NCBI GenBank assembly: GCA_024449915.1
Contig: JAMZAV010000008.1
Coordinates: 1,240,001-1,304,000, forward strand
Length of the DNA stretch: 64,000 bases
Reading direction: 5' to 3'
From: Sweltsa coloradensis
Taxonomy: Eukaryota; Arthropoda; Insecta; Plecoptera; Chloroperlidae
Shown here piece after piece: positions 30,292-41,895 of the stretch. Positions within the stretch are counted from its first letter, which is position 1, and each line of letters starts with the position of its first letter. The position numbers were made by a program, and so were the translations under genes. The notes under the pieces were generated by a model. The model did no database searches. It was not told the origin of the DNA and worked only from the letters and a program-made list of their open reading frames with translations.

Positions 30292-30690
30292 TTAGGATTC
30301 GATGCCGTTCGGTAATCCAGCGGGCGTCCGTGGTGCCATTAGAGATTGCTTGGTGGGTGGGAGAGTTTGATGTTCGACGCCGGAGTTTTCGCACAATGTA
30401 GTCCGGGCAGGCTTCGCTCGGGAAGTAGAATGCGATACATCTGATACAGGTTGTGTTTTCTTTTCGGTCGGCATTTGTAATGGTGATGTTTTGAAGTTCA
30501 TAACACTTTGGTCATCATTGTATTTATGAAATAAATGCTCCAAGGTTACTGCTGAATTAATGTGTAAAGATCTGCTCAGGTTAGCAATATCTTTACTTCT
30601 TTTTAGTATCTTAACTGTTTTTTGGTACTTTTCGTTTTGCGATAATATATACCTACTATAGTTTTTTGTTAATACGGATCTCGTAGCCAT
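30292..30690 (-). CDS. Uncharacterised 132-residue ORF (candidate)
   Basis: An ATG-started minus-strand frame with a favourable context (GCAATGG) runs 132 residues to a stop. The N-terminal half is basic (TKNYSRYILSQNEKYQKTVK). The C-terminal part is rich in Ser, Thr and Pro and looks disordered. No known domain, signal peptide or membrane segment is visible. It is the longest ATG frame of non-repetitive composition nearby. It could be a small gene, an exon, or chance. Confidence 0.25.
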   Translation of the reverse strand: MATRSVLTKNYSRYILSQNEKYQKTVKILKRSKDIANLSRSLHINSAVTLEHLFHKYNDDQSVMNFKTSPLQMPTEKKTQPVSDVSHSTSRAKPARTTLCENSGVEHQTLPPTKQSLMAPRTPAGLPNGIES

Positions 30691-31436
30691 TGCTTGGTAT
30701 TAGTCTATTTTGTGCGATTCTATCTGTGAAAGCTGATACCTTTCATACTAAGTATTTGGCGCGTTTGAAAGGAATCTTCCTATTTAAAGCTCTCGATCCT
30801 AGAGGTCGTCTTATGTCTGAAGGAAACTCGGAAAGCAATCACCAAAGATTGCATGGTTTCCCAATCTCAGTCGGAAGTTCACTAACATCGAACCATTCAA
30901 TGGCGCTCTAACGGAAAGCTTTTGATTACTGCAAGTTAGCCAATACGTAATCACTTTGATGGCAGTAAGAAAACAAAAAGTTGTAGTGAACATGTTTAGA
31001 AATTAATTTGCACTTACAATTTTGCTCTCAAGAAGCACGTGTAATTAAAAAAAATGACCTAGATGTTATCCAGGGAAAAATAGAGGCACCTTCATGTGTA
31101 CTACATACTACACTGCAACATTTATACCAACTAAGTGATAAAAATAAAAACACTTATTTTGCTACTTTGAAAATTCGAAAGAATGAATAAATTTAAACTC
31201 TACATTGTACTTTTTAATGGTCAGTGAAACAAAAAATCAATTAGATAAATTAAAATTAAAATTGTATATTTTGTCAGTATGGCAAATTTTGGTCAAACGT
31301 ACACTTGTCTCTGCCGCCATTAGCACATCAGTATATAGCGACTATGAACATTTCAACATTTTCCGTCTGGCAAATGTTTATTGAGAGCATACAGGGCACT
31401 GTTAGCACAAAGACCGCACTAGACCCGTGTAGCCTT

Positions 31437-31570
31437 ATGATTCCAGGCTTCGTCTCGCATGATTCCAGGCTTCGTCTCGCATGATTCCAGGCTTCGTATC
31501 GCAGATTCAGCTTCGTCCGCATGATTCCAGGCTTCGTCTCTGATCAGTTCGTCTCGCATGATCCAGTTCC
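31437..31570. repeat. Tandem repeat, 22-bp period, about 5-6 degenerate units
   Basis: GATTCCAGGCTTCGTCTCGC recurs from about 31438 at 22-bp spacing. The first three units are near-perfect; later ones lose single bases or short blocks. Units touch directly without spacers. Confidence 0.9.
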
Positions 31571-33440
31571 TCGCAGACTTCAGTCAATACGTGGAAAGTC
31601 TGGTGAAGATCAAAAGTGCATGCACCAGGCTTTGTTGCCATTGGAAATATATATTTTGTTTTGTGTTGTATGAAAGGTGTGCTGCATCTCACTTATTACT
31701 TTCGTCATATCTGTACAGAGGCTTTTGAAAGATTGAAAATAGTAAAACAAAATCCCTCTTTGTTGATTTTCTACGTTGAATGTGTGACCTGACTTATAAC
31801 AATAGTTACCAGAGCTGCATTATCAGAGACGAAAACTAGAAACGGGTACATTATTTACCTACACTAAGAACTAAAACGTAATAATGTAAACAAGAGTAGT
31901 ACCCAGTAGGGTTTCCGCTTCCGCCCCTGCTAGGGTAGTCCTGACGTCGACTGCGAGCATGCTGTGCAAGGGGTCGATATTTGCCTCAAACCATCGTGTA
32001 ATATGACGTTCGCGAAATCTTACAACTAATAAGCTTAAAACCATTCTCCAGTCCTGTAAGCTGCCTTAAAATTCATGTTCCAGGGTTGTTATTTCTACTA
32101 AAAATAAGGAAGCCTACATTTCCCCACTGGCTCATTAAAAGCTGGTTAATGAAATAAAACATGAACATTTTGTTGTTTGCTTGTAAATGTAAACACATTT
32201 TACAGAAAAGGGTTTTTCCGCAACTTACAAAGTTGTGCTGAAGTTCGTGAAGTTGGGTTTAATCGTTATGAATGAAGTAGCTTTGTTTTCGACTGTACCT
32301 ATGTGTGGTAGTCAGCATGATGGAAGTTGCAAAACAATTTGCGAAGTATTTACCACACTATGTCGTCCGAATTTGAATTTAAATGGTGGAAATGATAAAG
32401 TAGAATTTAACTGTTTGACGCAGATGCTTCGTATGTTTCCCAGACTGTCCCTCTGTAGAAAACATTTGCCGGGCCAGATACTAAGTTTACTATTAAATGA
32501 AACCTTATTATATTTATTTATTTTCCTGTTACATTAGGGCATGCGCTCCCATAAAGGCAATTTCCGACGTTTTCACTATAAAAAAACGGTTTCTATATAG
32601 GTATTGCATCTACATGAAGGCTTATTTGCTTGGTTATTCTATAATTATCAATGAATGTGCATACATTATGTGATTTAGTCTATTACTTATATACGTAAAG
32701 TTAGGTATTTACGATAAAACAAAAAACATACCGTTACAAACTAAATTGTGTAATTTTTACCACAAATTCACCGCTTTTTGGGCTAAACAAGTTCATTTGC
32801 TCACATTATTACTTGTCCATGTATTCTCGTAACATTTAAAGCACAACCTTTTGAAGATTCCTGTCCCAAAATCACAAAATATAGAGGGGGTAAACCAATT
32901 TTCCCAGACAACTTAACAAAAACATAACATCGCATAAAAAAAACGAAAATGATATTTTATTTTCACTACCCTTACCAATAGCCAATACCGGTCTTTGCTT
33001 ATAGCGTATAACATATTATACAAGCATAATTTATTAAATTCTTCCATTGATACTTCACATCACATGAAGGTTTCTTCGTTTCGTCAGTTGTACATCTACT
33101 TAACCTGTTCTCCCCTCTACCGTAGTTTCGATTGGTGTCTGCTTAAAATACAACCCGACTGAGGCGAATCTTGCCAAGCAGCGGCGTGCAATAAAAGGGG
33201 CTTTCACTGTGGAAAGCTTACAAGTTTTTATACGTTTTCAATCTAATGTCGGTTATGGTTTCTAGCGATTACAAGACTGTATATTCACGAGCAATTTACT
33301 GAGTTTTAATTGAAAACAGCCTAGAACAGTAGTCGCACGAAACGCTGCCGGTAATAGTTTATTAATTTTCTGATGTATAGAGTTGGTGCACCTGAAAAAA
33401 GTAGCTATGAATCTATTATTTGCGTTGTTGATTGGATATT
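31571..33440. other. Unassigned stretch
   Basis: A + frame near 32235-32537 is open for about 100 codons and has several Cys, but it begins with a non-ATG codon and has no recognisable motif. Otherwise nothing is supported. Confidence 0.3.
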
Positions 33441-33449
33441 GCTGCATCA

Positions 33450-34631
33450 CAGGGTTCCTGATTTTTTTGATTTTTATTAAAAAAATAAAAAATCATGATT
33501 TTTTTTTATTTAAATCGGATTTTTTTAATTTAAATCGATTTTTTTGATTTTTTTTAATTTTGATGTAAATCGGACTATTATTTATTCAAATTGAAATTCT
33601 AGACTGGTGTAGGCCTATTAGGGGCCTATAGGCCTACAATTTTATATGCAAAACCCTTCACTCTTGGTTTAATTTTAGGCTGTTTAGGCCAACCAGGTAC
33701 GGGTCTAGGCCTACTACGTAAGAAACATGAAATAAAAAGTTTTAGGGAGGGGTGGGTTTAAACATAGCTAGCTGCTAGGGCATATTATCTGTCAATTTGG
33801 TGAAAATTAATATTTAATTATTAATCACATCATATAGGTTAGGTATTACCTTTGGAGGTTACAGATGAGATAGGTAACAATTAAATCGATAAGACTAGTA
33901 CTGCATTTGCATAGGTAATGATTTATTGAAAATTGAAATAGAAAATGAGATCAGTCAGTTACAGATATTAGGCGGCCAGAGGCCTACATTCACAAATCAC
34001 AAGACAAACTGGCTCGTCACGAAAGTGTCTAGGCCTAGGAACTAATTGTTATTTAGGCCTACCTGGTACTAGTATTTAATTAGTGATTAGGATTAGCATT
34101 ACTGATTGTCATTTAGTACTTTGTATAAAAACACCAGCTTACCTGCCTTTTCTACACCAAGCCTGTTACGCAAACGGGAGTGGACAAGATTGAATGATGA
34201 GAATGCCCTCTCAACCCCAGCTGAAGAAGCTGTAGCAGTTAGTAATTGCTGCAAAATGCAGTACTCTCTTTCACCTATTAGGTCTCCTATGCCTATCTCA
34301 TTGGACTTCATGCGCTTGAAAAGAGTCCACCACGCGAGTGGGGCCATGCTTGTCATTATTCCCTTATCAAAAATTGAGCGTTAGTTCTATCACAATAATT
34401 ATTGTAGGCCTATATGACTGTGCCCTAGTGTGTTAGGACCTAGGAATGAAGTTTTAAAAGCCTATACCAGGTCTAGAAGACCTGTGAAATCATTGATCAC
34501 TGCCTCAGAGTCATTTGGATCATTTTTGTAATATTTGATTTAAATCAATGATTTTTTTAAATAAAAATCATTTGATTTAAATCTGATTTAAATCATGATT
34601 TAAATCATTTGATTTTAATCATTTTACCCTG
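33450..34631. mobile_element. hAT element, 1182 bp, non-autonomous
   Basis: It begins CAGGGTTCCTGATTTTTTTG and ends AATCATTTTACCCTG. A perfect 8-bp duplication, CTGCATCA, flanks it (33442-33449 and 34632-34639). Both sub-terminal regions are rich in AAATC/GATTT words in inverted arrangement. It keeps only the last part of a transposase gene (34099-34356, minus). The 8-bp duplication and CAGGG ends are typical of hAT. Confidence 0.9.
34099..34356 (-). pseudogene. hAT transposase C-terminal fragment (dimerisation region)
   Basis: The 85-residue frame contains PLAWWTLFKR followed by TASSAGVERAFSSFNLVHSR and LRNRLGVEKAGKLVFLY. In hAT transposases and ZBED-type proteins, a W-rich stretch, the S-x-ER-x-FS motif and the RN-x-L motif mark the C-terminal dimerisation domain. 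Full-length hAT transposases are several hundred residues and start with a BED zinc finger and an RNase H-like core; both are absent. An in-frame TAA stands a few codons before the first ATG. It ends in a normal stop near the right-hand side of the gene within a TSD-flanked element. It is therefore the stump left by internal deletion and cannot catalyse transposition. The sequence itself has no frameshift. Confidence 0.88.
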
Positions 34632-34639
34632 CTGCATCA

Positions 34640-35280
34640 CATATAATTAATTAGTGTAATTAGTTATTTGTGATTGCATCACACATAGTTTGTTCGATGC
34701 ATTTAGATAATGGAAAACTTTATAACCATGACGACTATTGTACAAGCCTGTCAAACTATCTACGAACTCGTGTCCTATTTCTATATGATAGACTCGCTAC
34801 CTATTGTCGCTTGTTTGTCAACTACAGTAGTTATTTCAGCGTTTCTCTTTGTTTTCCATATTCCCATTTAATATGGCCTCAATTTCCACCCATGCAACAA
34901 CTGAAGCTTGAATCGATAGGGACATAGTGGGCAGGAACATAGTGGACATAGCGAACATCGTGTCAAACTCATGACCTTTTAGAGAAGCAGGACTAACCTC
35001 TATAGTGTTTAACGATAATTTCCATTGATTTTTGATAAATTATTGAATTTGACATGTTATCAGTATACGTATATTGAGTTTTAGAAAATCTATTCTCCTT
35101 TCGCCATATTCTTTCATCCTATTTGTATCCTCCGAACTCAAAATCGTTAATCAAGATGTCCATATTGATGTCATAAAATAATTACTTATTTGTAGACAAA
35201 CAATTCCCAGCTTTTATAGCTCTGTGGTAAATATTTTAATTTTTGTGGGAAGCCTGCCCAGGGTGCAATTCATGCCCCTA
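34640..35280. other. Unassigned stretch
   Basis: Nothing recognisable. CATAGTGG words repeat near 34925-34950. Confidence 0.35.
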
Positions 35281-35503
35281 TTCAGGTGTTTAACTAGGTA
35301 TGTTGCGGATAGGACAATTGTTGAGGGGTGTTCGAGGACTGTTTAAAAGGACTCAATCCTTTACATTCGCATTAACGACTGAGGAAAACCTCGGAAAAAA
35401 GCCTTCAGTCAGGATTGCTGTTCTCGACGGGATTTAAATCCGGGACCTCCCGAATCAGAGTCGCGCGCTTAACGCTCGAGCCAACACTGTCGGTGCTCTG
35501 CGG
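35281..35503 (-). repeat. tRNA-derived SINE, family with copies at 40660 and 48500
   Basis: On the minus strand it has a B-box-like GGATTTAAATCCCGTCGAG after a tRNA-like GCGCGCGACTCTGATTCGG. The body follows: CAATCCTGACTGAAGG, CCGAGGTTTTCCTCAGTCGT, TAATGCGAATG and an ACCTAGTTAAACACCTGAA tail. The 48500 copy matches along the full length in the opposite orientation. Confidence 0.75.
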
Positions 35504-36080
35504 TTAACTGTTAACGTTACGTTTTTATAATATTCCTTGCAGAAGTAACATCCAGCGCAGTTTGCATTGATAATTTAGCACGTTTTCATAGAAACTGGAA
35601 ACTTTGACTACCATCGTAGCTAATGGATGTAATTGTTCTCACAGATACTGCGCACTTAGAAGCCAGCGACTACTTTTAATAATAGTGGTTGTTGAACGTG
35701 AATGATTTGTCATTCAGATCTTGCAAAATAATGTTCCAAAACACGAATGAACTTATAAAATCAGCCATACCGTTGATCGTCCACAGAATAGTCGACTAGT
35801 TTATGTGCTCTTCGTGTCTCTCTCTATAATCTCGTCTTTATTCCCTCGGTACATTTGGCAACAAGTTACTTTTCTGAAGTACAGACAGCACAGATGCAGC
35901 GTGTGGCATCTTGCTTGCTTCACTGGGGAGATGAAGGGTATTCTCTCAGAAAGTAAGTAGGACAAGTAAGAAGTGCAAGTCCTTGAAGGGTTCACCGACA
36001 TTGGTCTTTATAAGCCCTGTATAGTATTGGTTTTTAATACTGTACATTAAGTATTCAGCTGTCGAAAGGCACGGGAGATA
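35504..36080. other. Unassigned stretch
   Basis: No gene or repeat is supported. Confidence 0.35.
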
Positions 36081-36088
36081 GTTTAACC

Positions 36089-36529
36089 CAATGATATTTA
36101 ACATCTATAATAGTAGGCTAGATCCCCAGTCTCAAATACGTCCGTACAGGCGCGAGCGTAGCAAATTGAAGCGTCAATCTGACCTATTCAAGATGGCGAT
36201 TTGGCGTTCCAATTTATGCTTTACATTATGTTTTAAATGGGATTAAGTATTTTTCTGGATTGTTTGATATGATTTTAGCTAGAACAGCATAGGAATGCAC
36301 AAACAGAAACAATAAGAAGTTATTGCATCAGGGAATTTAGTAATCATTTGGTGTTAATGGGGAATATGCTCACCTGTCAACCTGATGGCCATCTTGAAAA
36401 ATATTTGGGCTACAAATCGCTCCCATCTATTTTATTTAACATTCAAACTGACCTATTCATGGCTTCAAGTTATCACGGAAGCGGACCAAGACTGGGGATC
36501 TAGCCTACTATAGGTGTTAAATATCATTG
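36089..36529. mobile_element. Non-autonomous hAT-type MITE, copy 2
   Basis: Same family as 20490-20911, with the same about 40-bp inverted termini around GTAGGCTAGATCCCCAGTCT. Its own perfect 8-bp duplication, GTTTAACC, is at 36081-36088 and 36530-36537. Inner differences are scattered substitutions and small indels. Confidence 0.85.
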
Positions 36530-36537
36530 GTTTAACC

Positions 36538-37955
36538 AGTTTCATTTAAATCTCACATATTTGTTGGAAACTTTTGGAGTGCATATATTTGCATTTAAAG
36601 CACCATTCCATTTCCCTTCTTATTTCTTTTCCTCTCAAACTTCGAGAATATATCTTCACTGTAACTGCACCTATAGCAAATCCCAATAAGAACAAAGTCA
36701 AAGCCTTGCTTTGATTTCATCAATATATGAATGGAAGAAACTTTTCTTTTTTGATAAATACATTCTAGAAAAAAATTCTTTCTCGAATTGGAACAAATCG
36801 TATTTAGAATGTCTAAAGTGTTTCCATTTGCTGCAAATCAGGTTACTGTAAACCTATTTGTATTGCCAAATTGTATATTCTTACTTCGATACCACCGTGA
36901 TTGAAACTGGCTGCGACTACTGAGTCCTCGGGTTTCATTTGCGGCGACTGGCATAGGGGATAATTCTGTCGAGGCGTCGACGAGGGATACATCGAGCGCA
37001 AACCTTTTATTTGCAAAAATAAATACAACATTCATGTGGATTGTTCAGGCTGACCATCATCCCATCCCATCCCAACTATATACATAATACACAATGCCCT
37101 TTAAAAATAGCACACGTCCCACGAACATTTCAATCAATGGACAGCGATGGCTTTAGAAAATATAAATCCGTCTGTAAATTAAACTAACGCCGATGGAACA
37201 TTTGTACTCTGAGCTTAATTTGCAAAAAAAAACGCTGAATTTTGTCCGAGTTTAATAAAAATATATGGAGCTTATATCTCCCTCGATCGTTGAAAGTTTA
37301 TTGTTTATCCGTTTGTTTATTAAATAGCTTTTTGCGATTTATCTGCAAACAAATCACATATGAAATACGGACTTGAGTAATTGAAGGGCAGCAAAAGTCT
37401 TTACCGTAACACACCTTGTGAACTTCTCTTATCAATCCAATTGCTCGTAAAGAGCTGAATACCTTTAAATGAGTCCAAACTACCAGCAGCCGTATTGGCT
37501 AACTAGGTATGTATAGAAGAGATTGTTATAGTCAAGCACATCTCCGTCATCTCTTGATTTAATTAATTCAATAATGAATTTACTTAACACCTACAGGATG
37601 AGTGAGTTTCAGTGACAATGTTTCTTAATTTGATTGCGTAGTTATTATCATGTTATCTAGATCGTGATTGATGACGTGTTTGAAGTTTTGAATTAGTCGT
37701 TACCACTATAATTTATTTTGAACAGATATATAATTACAAATGAAAACATGAAAGATTATAAATGCATTTTACTTTAGGTGTGTCATTATTATTTTTTATC
37801 ATATATATATTTTTGAATTTTTAAATTAGATATTTTTTATATGGATCATGATATAAATCTTTACGAAGGGGCTAAGCTTCTTTCTCCACATATCTTCGAA
37901 AATGACTACAAAAATATAAATTAATATGTTTTTTTTTCGGTTTGAATCTGATTTG
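36538..37955. other. Unassigned stretch
   Basis: A minus-strand frame at 36838-37035 gives 65 residues of mixed composition from an ATG but nothing recognisable. (TA)n-like patches occur near 37800. Confidence 0.3.
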
Positions 37956-38128
37956 TTGGTGGAGGTGCCGAGTATTTCTATGTCAAGTTTAGGGGGCGCT
38001 ATCCCCGACCTCCTGACTCCCAAGGTAGCCACGACATGCTTGTTGAAGGGCAATGACAAAAGAAAAACGCATTTCAATCGGAGTCTGGGTTCGGGTTTTG
38101 TCGTGAGACGAGACATAAGCCCATCCAG
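37956..38128 (+). repeat. Interspersed repeat, family with copies at 57030 and 19750
   Basis: It starts TTGGTGGAGGTGCCG. Then follow ATCCCCGACCTCCTGACTCC, a TGCTTGTTGAAGGGCA block, AAAAACGCATTTCAATCGGA and TTTTGTCGTGAGACGAGACA, each with a counterpart in the complement of 57030-57251. The GC-rich end word is the most conserved part. No coding potential. Confidence 0.6.
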
Positions 38129-39461
38129 ACGTACGCTTCGCCCCCTAGTTACATAACACATTACATGTTTGATATTGTTGTTGCTTCTAGTGGCCGTGTC
38201 TGGTAGATCTCCCCTGATCTCCATCATTAGCAGTAGCCCATAGAACGACGCCGTAACCCTCTGAAGGGTGTCTCAAGAGCCCACACACACGTTTCACTCG
38301 AGATACGTTGTATAGACTTTCGCTCTCACTGAAAATCTACTTTCTAACTAACTTTGCTAACTTAACCTCAGCCCTGAACGAGACCAACTGTTTGCTCGAA
38401 ATCCAATTTTGATATAATTTAAAAGTTGTATTTGATGAGGCGACCAAAGCGTGAATCCAATCTAAATAAAGTTGTGTTCTTTTTCTTGGAACTGTGAACC
38501 ATGTATCTGTTCCGAACAGGGTGTGGAGGGAGCTGTGTTTGCTGGTAATGGAGTGACGCTGCCGGCTAGGAGGGGATGGGGATTGCCCCCCCCCCCCCCT
38601 CCACGACACCGTACTTCTGAGTGGCACGAAGCATGGTGTGCAAGGCCCTTGAGACAAAGTGGCGTTCAGATATGGAGATTTTAAAGATGTATTACCAATT
38701 TTAAAATACCATCGTTCGCGGAGTCCAATGCGCACGAGTTTAAGGATAGATAGCATTACTTTGTCGAGTTCCTTAAAATGAGGTTTCTAGACGGACGGAC
38801 GGACGTCTACTAATGATCTAGATTATAACAAAGAGGAGAGGGTGGTGGGAGAGTTTCCCACCCTTCCGCCCACTCGGGAGAGTTGAGAGAGTATCTTTTA
38901 GAAACGAGCGAAAAGTTTCTCAAGCCAATCCGGTTTCTTGTTAGTGATGATGACTGTTGGACCGAACTTGGAACCCGATCGTCCTCCCCCCCGCAACCCT
39001 CTGTAGTCAGAGTCTATACTCTATACTCTATGGGAGATTATTTCCCGTCGAGATTGTAATAGAAATGCGAGGTCAGCTCGCGCGTACTTGAATGTTTCCA
39101 CAGCTCAGCAGATCTTGAGTGAAGCACCCTAGACCCTGAGCCTCGAGTGAAGGCAAGGATGGTGCTCGTGCATGCACGTACAACCTGCAGGATGTTGCTT
39201 GTCACACTCGACACGAGGCCTTATCTCGCACTCACACTCACGTCGGGGCATCGAACCCAACCCAACATACATGAACAAACACTGTATTGACAAGTTTTCT
39301 GAACCAAAAGAAGAAAAACATCATCTTTTTTAGTTTGAACGAACCGGATCGAACATTTTCTGTGACCAAAATTATACTATTTTAAATTCCATAAACATAG
39401 TTTTTTTTTCAATCTGTAGGGTACCCGCTGTTTCTAACTAAAGATCACTAAGTAGGTAATT
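38129..39461. other. Unassigned stretch with C-runs
   Basis: A run of about 14 C lies near 38586. A GACCGAACTTGG word at 38960 recurs at 40137, hinting at a shared old repeat. No gene is supported. Confidence 0.35.
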
Positions 39462-39964
39462 GAATGAGCGAAGCGAAGACTTCAATTTCACTGACCCCCC
39501 AAAAAAATTAGCTCGGGTGTTTTTTTTTGTGTTTGTATTTTTGTCTGTTTGTTCGCGCTCTAGCGGGCAAACGGCATATGCGATCTTGATGAAAATTTGA
39601 GGGGACCTTCGAAATCTCTGAACTTAGACTTTCCACGTTTTTAAGTACAATCGGTTTAATATTTCTTATGATAATAGTATTTTTACGATCTTATTTTAAA
39701 TGAGATATTTTTTGTGATATTTGGCCCGCGACCGGGCAAACGGCTACTCCGATATTGATGAAACCTAATGGGAACGTTTAAAATCACTCAAATTATATGT
39801 TATGATTTTAGAGACATTTGAAGAAATATTTCTCATAGAAATTGTACTTTTACGATTTCCCCCCCGATTTTTAATACGATATTTTCGTGATATTTGGGCC
39901 GATAATCAACCATAAAAGCTCATCCATCAACGCTACTAGAAAAAGCGTTAGCGAAGCGGCCTAG
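39462..39964 (+). mobile_element. HINE-like element, copy F (subfamily 2)
   Basis: It starts ATGAGCGAAGCGAAGACTTC and has CGATCTTGATGAAAATTTGA followed by CGAAATCTCTGAACTTAGA, the same conserved block as copies A-E. It ends GCGTTAGCGAAGCGGCCTAG. The body differs enough from A-E to be a second subfamily shared with the copy at 54186. Confidence 0.5.
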
Positions 39965-40041
39965 CTTAGCTGTGTTAGGCAATTGTTAAATGAATCTCCA
40001 TATAGTCTGTTAAGAGGATTCAATCTCTACTAAAGTCTATC

Positions 40042-40636
40042 CATCCTTGAGGTACAAAGTGACCATCGGCGGACGAGACCGGGATCGGTCGTCCCGTCTA
40101 TTGTCTGCATTTTTCCCTTTCCACCTTTTTTGGCGTGACCGAACTTGGGAGCGAACATGGGTTTGTTTCTACCTGCCTTCGCCCATTTCAAATCTATTGT
40201 GATGAAAATAATTTATTCAGCAAAATATTTTTTTTATAATTGCAAATATTTCATAACGTGGTTCAAATGTGTAGCTTGAGTTATGAAATGTGTTTTTTTC
40301 CCTAGTGTCTACGATCAAAACTGACTGAAATACATAAATATTATTATATTATTATATAATATTATCAAAATATGTTATAGAAGCATTATCCGTAACTCAG
40401 TCAGTTTTATCGTAGAATTTCGTCCAAAATGAAATTCAAGACGCACGCTTAATATTTCAACAACGTTATTAGATATTTGCAATTAAACAAAAAAATCAAT
40501 AATTAAATTAATACAGCAGGTATAAAACCCTCAGTTTCTAGGATGGTCTATTTTACGACTACACGCGACAACCCTAGCAGCTGCCTCATACCCTTCCCGA
40601 CGCGTCCGTCGATGGTCACTTTGTACCTCATGGATG
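40042..40636. mobile_element. Candidate TIR element
   Basis: CATCCTTGAGGTACAAAGTG at 40042 continues into ACCATCGGCGGACG. The complement, 34 bp with two mismatches, lies at 40603-40636. The 527 bp between hold no ORF. No matching target duplication was seen, so the class is open. Confidence 0.45.
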
Positions 40637-40659
40637 ATTTTAGATTTTAGATGATGTTT

Positions 40660-40710
40660 GAAAGACTTTCATTCAGGATTGCCGATGCCTATAGTATCGA
40701 ACTCGTGATC
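40660..40710 (-). repeat. tRNA-SINE, left part, split by an insertion
   Basis: Matches the 35281 SINE from its CAGGATTGC block up to the B-box. It breaks at TCGTGATC and resumes at 41102 with TCCCGAATCTGGGTCTCGCG. Confidence 0.55.
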
Positions 40711-41101
40711 CGTTACCGAAGTTAAGCAACCTCGGGCGTGGTCAGGGGGAGAGTGGGTGAACGCTCCGCCCAGAAACACATATACTTCTGCTGGTTAGAG
40801 TAGATGGAGGATTCGAGAGCTAGTGTAACGGCTTCGTTCTCCTCGACGTCTGCTCGATAGTCCGGGTTAGTGGAGGATCCTGCATGAATTGTCAAAGTTA
40901 CACCGTCCTTTCGGATGGGACGTAAAGCCGTTGGTCCCCTTAGAACTTTTCGAAAAGAGTAGGCTACGAGCCGGTACCGGGTTTACCCTCCTCCTTTCTA
41001 TTCATACTTCATCCTCATCTATCACCCTCCATCGTCTCGAATAGCCTTAGTGCATTAATATGAGACGTTAAGCAATACAAATCAATCAATCAATCAATCA
41101 A
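40711..41101 (+). repeat. 5S rRNA-derived SINE inserted in the tRNA-SINE
   Basis: CCGAAGTTAAGCAACCTCGG and GCGTGGTCAGG resemble the internal promoter region of 5S rRNA. A SINE body follows (TTTCGGATGGGACGTAAAGC then CGTTGGTCCC), ending in an AATC microsatellite tail (41081-41101). Flanking TCGTGATC at 40703-40710 and 41102-41109 is the target duplication. It is not a 5S gene, because the 5S part is short and diverged. Confidence 0.6.
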
Positions 41102-41175
41102 TCGTGATCTCCCGAATCTGGGTCTCGCGCGCTATAGGTGTGCTAAAGGTGTGTATAGGTGTGCAGGTGCTTAGT
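41102..41175 (-). repeat. tRNA-SINE, right part after the insertion
   Basis: TCCCGAATCTGGGTCTCGCG continues the tRNA-like half seen at 35448-35503. It ends in diverged GTGCAGGTGCTTAG. Confidence 0.5.
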
Positions 41176-41895
41176 TTTAGTCGTAGCTGCAGTCAAGCAT
41201 TGCTATCAATTCTTCGTAAGTTATTCATGTTCAGTATCGAGCTGATGAACAATCTCACTTCTCAACACCGTCTCTCTCGTTGTTGACTTTCTTACAAGAT
41301 TAACGTGCACATTTTCCGGGGAGCTTTTGGCTTTTATCGACATTCTGCTATGCGCGCCCGTGGTGTAGCTTTTAGTCGCTGTTCATGAAGCTAACCCGGC
41401 ACTAAATAACCTATATCGTAAATTACTTGAATGGTGTTTTGCTACACTCTTCGAATGTGTTCCTGTAACATGTATCTGACAATACTTGCTCCCCAAGATT
41501 CCTGTATTGTGCCACCACGCGCTTCCTAAACATTAGAGTAGAGTTTTTTTTTTACCTTTTTAACAATTTAGAAAAATTTGTCCGTTTTACTTTTTGAATC
41601 CCGAAAATCCACGGAAAACCTTTATAGAGTAATTATTACTAACTTGTCAGTTTTTAGAGTGACCAATTATTTATTTAATTGTATACACAATTTCATTGCT
41701 AGAAAAATTATATTTTTACTGATGTTTCCTGACGTTTCGTACCATCGTCTTAGGCAGACTTTGGACAATGACATTGGAAGGCCAAGACTCAGAAAAATAA
41801 CTGAACACAGATATTTATTTATTATTATTATTCAATGATCATTGTTACATAATCATTAGGAATATCACATTGAGTATTTAACACAGAATTGTGTG
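41176..41895. other. Unassigned stretch
   Basis: Only short AT-driven frames; no repeat identified. Confidence 0.35.

Noticed and set aside
40711..40800. 5S rRNA gene
   Set aside because: Only part of the 5S sequence is recognisable, it is diverged, and it runs into a SINE body with an AATC tail.
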